Below are positions 5,673 to 7,354 of a stretch of 7,354 nt of DNA, piece by piece (positions within the stretch are counted from its first letter, which is position 1; every line of letters begins with the position of its first letter). Source of the DNA: T1SED10-198M sp003554345 [NCBI: Candidatus Sumerlaeota bacterium]. GTDB lineage: Bacteria; Sumerlaeota; T1SED10-198M. Made by a program: the position numbers and the translations under genes. The notes under the pieces were generated by a model. The model ran no database searches. It worked only from the letters and a program-made list of their open reading frames with translations, and was not told where the DNA came from. The DNA is taken from positions 1-7,354 of the forward strand of contig PWGE01000340.1 of assembly GCA_003554345.1 (NCBI GenBank). Reading direction: 5' to 3'.

Positions 5673-7163
5673 ATGAATATTAAAAAGACAAATGCCTTTA
5701 AGCCAGAAAAAGGATTTGTGCTGGCAATGGTCATTGTGGTGGTGACTTTAATTAGTTTTGCGGTGATTATAGTAGTGGGATTGGTGACGCAGGATATCCG
5801 TATCAGTAGAGCCAATGTTGCTCGCTCAATAGCCCATTATGGAGCAGAAGGCGGCGCCTTTGATGCTTTATGGCGTATTGGTCAAAATGAATATGAGGGA
5901 GATTATAACTTTGACTTTACCCATGAGGATCAGGTGGTTCCGGTGGATATTTCTGTCACAAAGGTAGAAGATAGAAGATATCGGGTGGAATCGCGCGGAG
6001 AATTTCAGGGTAAAGAAACCACGGTCATTGTTGATGCTATACGTCGTGCGTCAGGGTATCCGCTTGATTACAGTTATTTTATTGATAACTGGGGCTGGTT
6101 TCACGGTAATACTGTCTTTAACTGGGGGAATATGCGCTCGAATGGTCCCATGGTATTTGACGATACGGAAATAATCGTTCAGGGAGATATCTATACTCAT
6201 GAATATATCGAAGGTTTTCAAAATATTCGAGGAAATGCCAGGAACCCTCATCATAGGCACGAAGGTGTAGCCAAACTCTCCATGCCTGATGTGGGAAATT
6301 TCGAGCAAAATGCCGATTTTGCTCATGCAGAAGGTGGCACCCTTTCAGCCAGAACTCCCGATGGTGAACAGATAACCATCAATAGTGCTCATGGAGATGG
6401 TTTTGGGGACAAGGAGAATATTTATCTTTACGGAACATATGACGATCCCATTGAGATTGACGGTCCCGTTGCAGTAAAGGGCGATGTTATTATTCACGGG
6501 TATATAACAGGCCAGGGGACTCTTTATACTGGTGGAAATATATATGTAGCAGGAAACCTGGAATATAAAGATCCTCCTAACCGGTCGGTCCCCTCAAATC
6601 CTGGCGAAAGATATGGATGGATAGAAAATAATATTGATAAAGACCTCATTGCTTATGCTGCGGCAGAGAATATTGTCTTTGGAGATTTTACTGATTCCTT
6701 CTGGAGGAATACAGTGGATAAATGGATGAATGATCCCTTGAATAAGGACAGTGGCGGTACCCTGGCTGATTTTGATTTTCGCGCCCCTTTCAGTTATGAG
6801 TTTTATGAGGGCTTACCTGAATATATTCAGGATGGTGAAGATTTTATTCCTTTAATTGAGCAGTCTGACTATAAACATATCTCTACGACGGGAAGTATAG
6901 ACCTGCTTGATGGAATCTTTTATACGAATAACTATTTGGCAGGATTAATCGGCTTTGATACCGACTCGGATGTTCAAATTTACGGCTCGTTGATAAGTGG
7001 TAATGATGCACTGCTACATGGGACACATCTTCAATTAAATCATGACCCTCGTTTGCCCAGCCGGTATGCGGATATGTATGATATTTTTGAAAAATTAAGC
7101 TTGCAGCTGGGTTTACCGGCTACCGATGCCCCCTTTCGTATCATTAACTGGGAAATTCTGTGA
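5673..7163 (+). CDS. Large PilX/GspK-like pilin without tail, cluster 2
   Basis: A 496-residue paralogue of the 562-residue protein in cluster 1. The leader ends at G14. The mature start FVLAMVIVVVTLISF has no glutamate at +5, as in PilX and GspK. VVGLVTQDIRISRAN is identical in both paralogues, and SYFIDNWGWFHG falls at the same residues (134-145), so the first 145 residues show no net length change. DPIEIDGPVAVKGDV (258-272) and GGNIYVAG (287-294) mark the same beta-helix-like stretch. It lacks the DVNQNGIID insertion and stops at FRIINWEIL, exactly where the other protein continues into its GGGPP tail. It has no cysteine. AGAAGGAG at 5657-5664 supports ATG 5673. It is followed by a strong terminator, so it ends the cluster. 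Likely a filament-tip or surface-exposed pilin; the ligand is unknown. Confidence 0.86.
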   Translation: MNIKKTNAFKPEKGFVLAMVIVVVTLISFAVIIVVGLVTQDIRISRANVARSIAHYGAEGGAFDALWRIGQNEYEGDYNFDFTHEDQVVPVDISVTKVEDRRYRVESRGEFQGKETTVIVDAIRRASGYPLDYSYFIDNWGWFHGNTVFNWGNMRSNGPMVFDDTEIIVQGDIYTHEYIEGFQNIRGNARNPHHRHEGVAKLSMPDVGNFEQNADFAHAEGGTLSARTPDGEQITINSAHGDGFGDKENIYLYGTYDDPIEIDGPVAVKGDVIIHGYITGQGTLYTGGNIYVAGNLEYKDPPNRSVPSNPGERYGWIENNIDKDLIAYAAAENIVFGDFTDSFWRNTVDKWMNDPLNKDSGGTLADFDFRAPFSYEFYEGLPEYIQDGEDFIPLIEQSDYKHISTTGSIDLLDGIFYTNNYLAGLIGFDTDSDVQIYGSLISGNDALLHGTHLQLNHDPRLPSRYADMYDIFEKLSLQLGLPATDAPFRIINWEIL

Positions 7164-7194
7164 GATAAAGGTGAAACTCTTTTTCTGTACGTCG

Positions 7195-7236
7195 ACCACC
7201 GCCTGTCCCGGAAAGGGGTGGCGGTGGTTTTCTTTT
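7195..7236 (+). terminator. Rho-independent terminator of cluster 2
   Basis: A perfect 9-bp GC-rich stem (ACCACCGCC 7195-7203, GGCGGTGGT 7220-7228) has a 16-nt loop that can itself pair CCC with GGG. A T-rich run, TTTTCTTTT, follows directly. It lies 31 nt after the stop of the PilX-like gene. Confidence 0.92.
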
Positions 7237-7298
7237 ACTTCCTTTAACTCAAGTTTGACAGTAAACGGCAAAAAAGAGAGGTAAGATTTGTTTTAAGA

Positions 7299-7311
7299 CC
7301 CATTTCATGGG
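7299..7311. repeat. Small inverted repeat CCCAT-TTC-ATGGG
   Basis: A 5-bp stem with a 3-nt loop lies downstream of the terminator and is followed by a T-run. It is too short to call a terminator with confidence. Confidence 0.35.
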
Positions 7312-7315
7312 GGTT

Positions 7316-7339
7316 CACTTTTTAGAATTTCTAAAAGTG
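7316..7339. repeat. Inverted repeat CACTTTTTAG / CTAAAAGTG
   Basis: Two arms (7316-7325 and 7331-7339) pair along nine positions with one bulged T around an AATTT loop. It lies 15 bp from the window end. It could be an operator for the next gene or the edge of a mobile element, and the visible sequence cannot decide. Confidence 0.4.
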
Positions 7340-7354
7340 TAGTGCCACGTATGA

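Noticed and set aside
7255-7287. Promoter TTGACA ... TAAGAT after the terminator
   Set aside because: The spacer is 21 bp, too long for a normal sigma70 promoter, and no downstream gene is visible.

Overview
The window carries two related gene clusters that encode minor type IV pilin / type II secretion pseudopilin-like proteins. They are separated by about 1.3 kb of repeat-rich DNA without a convincing gene. All supported genes are on the + strand. No housekeeping gene or rRNA is present, so the organism cannot be named. Moderate GC, clear Shine-Dalgarno sites and short dispersed repeats of kinds I associate with genomes from uncultured or environmental bacteria (Verrucomicrobiota/Lentisphaerota, Omnitrophota, Desulfobacterota and similar) suggest a non-model bacterium. 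This placement is inference.

Region 1 (1-506) has no gene I can support. It holds a short 9-10 bp periodic repeat (10-34), one copy of a dispersed palindromic repeat (118-220) and a good sigma70-type promoter (410-438) that should drive cluster 1.

Region 2 (507-3794) is cluster 1. It encodes a PilV/GspI-like prepilin, a PilW/GspJ-like prepilin overlapping it by 4 nt, a very large PilX/GspK-like protein with a beta-rich body and a C-terminal GGGPP-repeat tail, and a small coiled-coil protein with a signal peptide and a C-terminal membrane anchor. The I-J-K order matches the order in which tip-complex minor pilins are commonly encoded. The proteins therefore probably form, or sit on, the tip of a type IV filament or pseudopilus.

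Region 3 (3795-5137) is intergenic. It holds two more copies of the dispersed repeat, a four-unit tandem array of 53-54 bp stem-loop repeats, two further 9-10 bp periodic GTCC tracts and a 12-bp perfect palindrome.

Region 4 (5138-7163) is cluster 2, a diverged duplicate of only the PilW-like and PilX-like pair. It lacks the PilV-like gene, the GGGPP tail and the coiled-coil gene. A strong intrinsic terminator (7195-7236) closes it. Two small inverted repeats lie in the last 60 bp.

The most notable points are the paired giant PilX-like proteins with an invariant NWGWFHG motif, the tail found in only one paralogue, the unknown membrane coiled-coil partner, and the placement of cluster 1 between direct repeats. 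No pilus motor, platform, peptidase or secretin gene lies here, so these proteins must use a machine encoded elsewhere.
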